Positions 4,330 through 5,604 of a stretch of 5,604 bases of DNA are shown here, piece by piece. A model generated the notes under the pieces. That model saw only the letters and a program-made list of their open reading frames with translations. It did not search any database and was not told the origin of the DNA. This DNA is from Clostridia bacterium (GTDB taxonomy: Bacteria; Bacillota_A; Clostridia; Christensenellales; Aristaeellaceae), in the NCBI GenBank assembly GCA_017509065.1, contig JAFWQM010000116.1:1-5604 (forward strand). Reading direction: 5' to 3'. The translations under genes were made by a program, and so were the position numbers. Numbering within the stretch: the stretch's first letter is position 1; each line of letters opens with the position of its first letter.

Positions 4330-5604
4330 AGAACAGAAGAAAGTACAAAAGGCAATGAACGCCACCCTTTCAGGTTTGCGGGAAGATCCATGGCTCACGC
4401 AGCGGGTTCTTGCGAACGCGAAAGGAGAAAAACCTGTGAAAAGAAAACTGTCTCTTGCTCTTGTATTGAGCGTTGTAATTGCATTGGCTGTGTTGGGAAC
4501 AGCATACGCCCTTTCCTCCTCCCTGGTGGCCGAATTTTTCGGCCAGCACTGGGGACATGATTACGGCGACTGGCTGCAGGGCGGTAAAATCGCCCAGATC
4601 GGTGAAAGCGTGACCCTGGCGGGCGTGGAATTCACCCTGGATGAAGTGGTCTACCGGGACCGTGGAATCTATGCTGTTGGCACCGCCCGCGTAACCAATG
4701 ATCAGGATGTTCTGATTCCTATGGATGTGGCGGATGCATGGGAAATAGAAGAAGTGATGCAGGGGGACGAAGCGCAGTCCCTGATCCGCCGGGCCAAGGA
4801 AACGGGCGGAAGAATGCTGTCCATCGACTGCGCGCCTGAAAGGATCGGCGTGGACAACGGCTCTATGGTCTATGTCGGAGATGTGGGCATGTATAACCTT
4901 CGGAATGAAGACGGAAGCATTACTTTCTCCTTTGAAACCGGCGGCTATGCCCTGGAGGACGGCGCCACCTATCAGATGGAAATGGCCATTGACGTGGATG
5001 AATGGACGGAAGCCGGGATGGCCGAGAAGGACCCAGTGGAATCCCAGACCTGGACAGTGAGCTTCCAGCCGGTCGTCATGGCGGAAACCGCCCAACCGGA
5101 AAAGCCCGCGCAGATTTCACCGGAAACCGTGCAGCAGGACGGCTACGAGATTCTGGTGCCTCCGTCCTATCAGGAAACCGGCACCATGCCCGTCTACCAG
5201 GCCATTGAAACCAACTTTATGACAAGCGTGCAGCCGGAATGGTTCAACCAGAGCGGTATGGCAAAAGAAGAAAGAGCAAAGAAAAGCGTCAGGATGATCT
5301 TCAATGACCACGCGGAACTCTCCTTTGACGCCGGATCGATCTTTTATGCCGAATACATGGACGAAATGTTCGATTACAATTGGAGAGAACGGGAAAATGG
5401 GAATCCTGATATTGAAGCAATGATGCTTCCGAAGCGGGCACTTTCGCAGGATATCACATATATGGCCAGCATGATTCATACAGGCAATGCGGATTTTACG
5501 AAGGGTGTTTCCTTTGAGCACGATAAGCTGACACATCTTTCTCTGGAGGATGCGGAGCATACTGCAGAAGCTCTCTTTGAAAAGCTCGGACTTCAGGGCT
5601 ATGA
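4316..5604 (+). CDS. Single-pass membrane protein, probable anti-sigma factor/sensor, 3'-truncated by window edge
   Basis: This frame stays open for 429 codons from the ATG at 4316 and has no stop before the window ends. Residues 1-44 are polar and cytoplasmic, with DPWLTQRVLANAKGEKPVKRK just before the membrane. Residues 45-66 form one hydrophobic helix, inside-positive by the KRK. The rest should be extracytoplasmic. Segment one (about 67-255) includes a beta-rich stretch, SVTLAGVEFTLDEVVYRDRG (98-117), that recalls the DUF4179-type anti-sigma partners of Bacillota. An Ala/Pro/Glu/Gln linker follows (256-272). Segment two (273 to the end) is acidic and aromatic, and I do not recognise it. 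The 14-nt overlap with an ECF sigma gene makes a membrane-tethered anti-sigma role the best inference. No zinc HxxxCxxC anti-sigma motif is present. GC falls from about 62% near 4561-4620 to about 40-45% at 5341-5460. Confidence 0.85.
   Translation, partial: MNLHEEQKKVQKAMNATLSGLREDPWLTQRVLANAKGEKPVKRKLSLALVLSVVIALAVLGTAYALSSSLVAEFFGQHWGHDYGDWLQGGKIAQIGESVTLAGVEFTLDEVVYRDRGIYAVGTARVTNDQDVLIPMDVADAWEIEEVMQGDEAQSLIRRAKETGGRMLSIDCAPERIGVDNGSMVYVGDVGMYNLRNEDGSITFSFETGGYALEDGATYQMEMAIDVDEWTEAGMAEKDPVESQTWTVSFQPVVMAETAQPEKPAQISPETVQQDGYEILVPPSYQETGTMPVYQAIETNFMTSVQPEWFNQSGMAKEERAKKSVRMIFNDHAELSFDAGSIFYAEYMDEMFDYNWRERENGNPDIEAMMLPKRALSQDITYMASMIHTGNADFTKGVSFEHDKLTHLSLEDAEHTAEALFEKLGLQGY

Noticed and set aside
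4370..5095. 241-codon minus-strand ORF
   Set aside because: It lies wholly opposite the open sigma-linked membrane-protein frame, which has a ribosome site, a membrane helix and a coupled neighbour. The minus-strand translation shows no domain and is a shadow of that gene.
5117..5560. 147-codon minus-strand ORF rich in Cys and His
   Set aside because: It is antisense to the same membrane-protein gene. The Cys/His abundance comes from the complement of the acidic coding sequence, and no spaced zinc motif or ribosome site supports it.

Overview
The window reads as chromosomal DNA from an anaerobic gut-type Clostridia (Bacillota) with fairly high GC. The reasons are strong AGGAGG-type ribosome sites, a butyrate-kinase-family gene, an ECF sigma factor overlapping a membrane-protein gene with the cytoplasmic DPWLTQRVL / KxEKxVKxK pattern I associate with uncultured clostridial lineages, and tight all-plus-strand organisation. 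I cannot name a genus. No tRNA, rRNA, CRISPR, transposase or phage gene is visible.

Layout, all on the plus strand. (1) 1-1362: the 3' two thirds of an amylosucrase-like GH13 glucansucrase gene whose start lies left of the window. (2) 1390-2214: a complete HAD (Cof-type) phosphatase, 27 nt downstream and probably co-transcribed. The pair ends at a strong intrinsic terminator (2224-2270). (3) 2476-3588: a divergent butyrate/branched-chain acid kinase standing alone, without a phosphotransbutyrylase gene next to it, behind a 205-nt leader with several small dyads and a poor ribosome site. It ends at a second intrinsic terminator (3647-3685). (4) 3808-4329: a 173-aa ECF sigma factor, preceded by a good promoter embedded in a cluster of TGAAAT half-sites. 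(5) 4316-5604: a single-pass membrane protein gene that overlaps the sigma gene by 14 nt and runs off the right edge with no stop. It is probably the cognate anti-sigma factor or sensor.

Functionally there are three independent transcription units: sucrose/alpha-glucan handling plus sugar-phosphate clean-up, acyl-phosphate/ATP metabolism, and a two-gene envelope-signalling module. The signalling module is the least ordinary part. Its membrane partner has a short cytoplasmic tail with no zinc anti-sigma motif, and two extracytoplasmic segments that I do not recognise securely. The gene is the longest unexplained coding stretch here. Plus-strand frame 2 stays open from 4316 to the window end, and minus-strand open frames across it are shadows.
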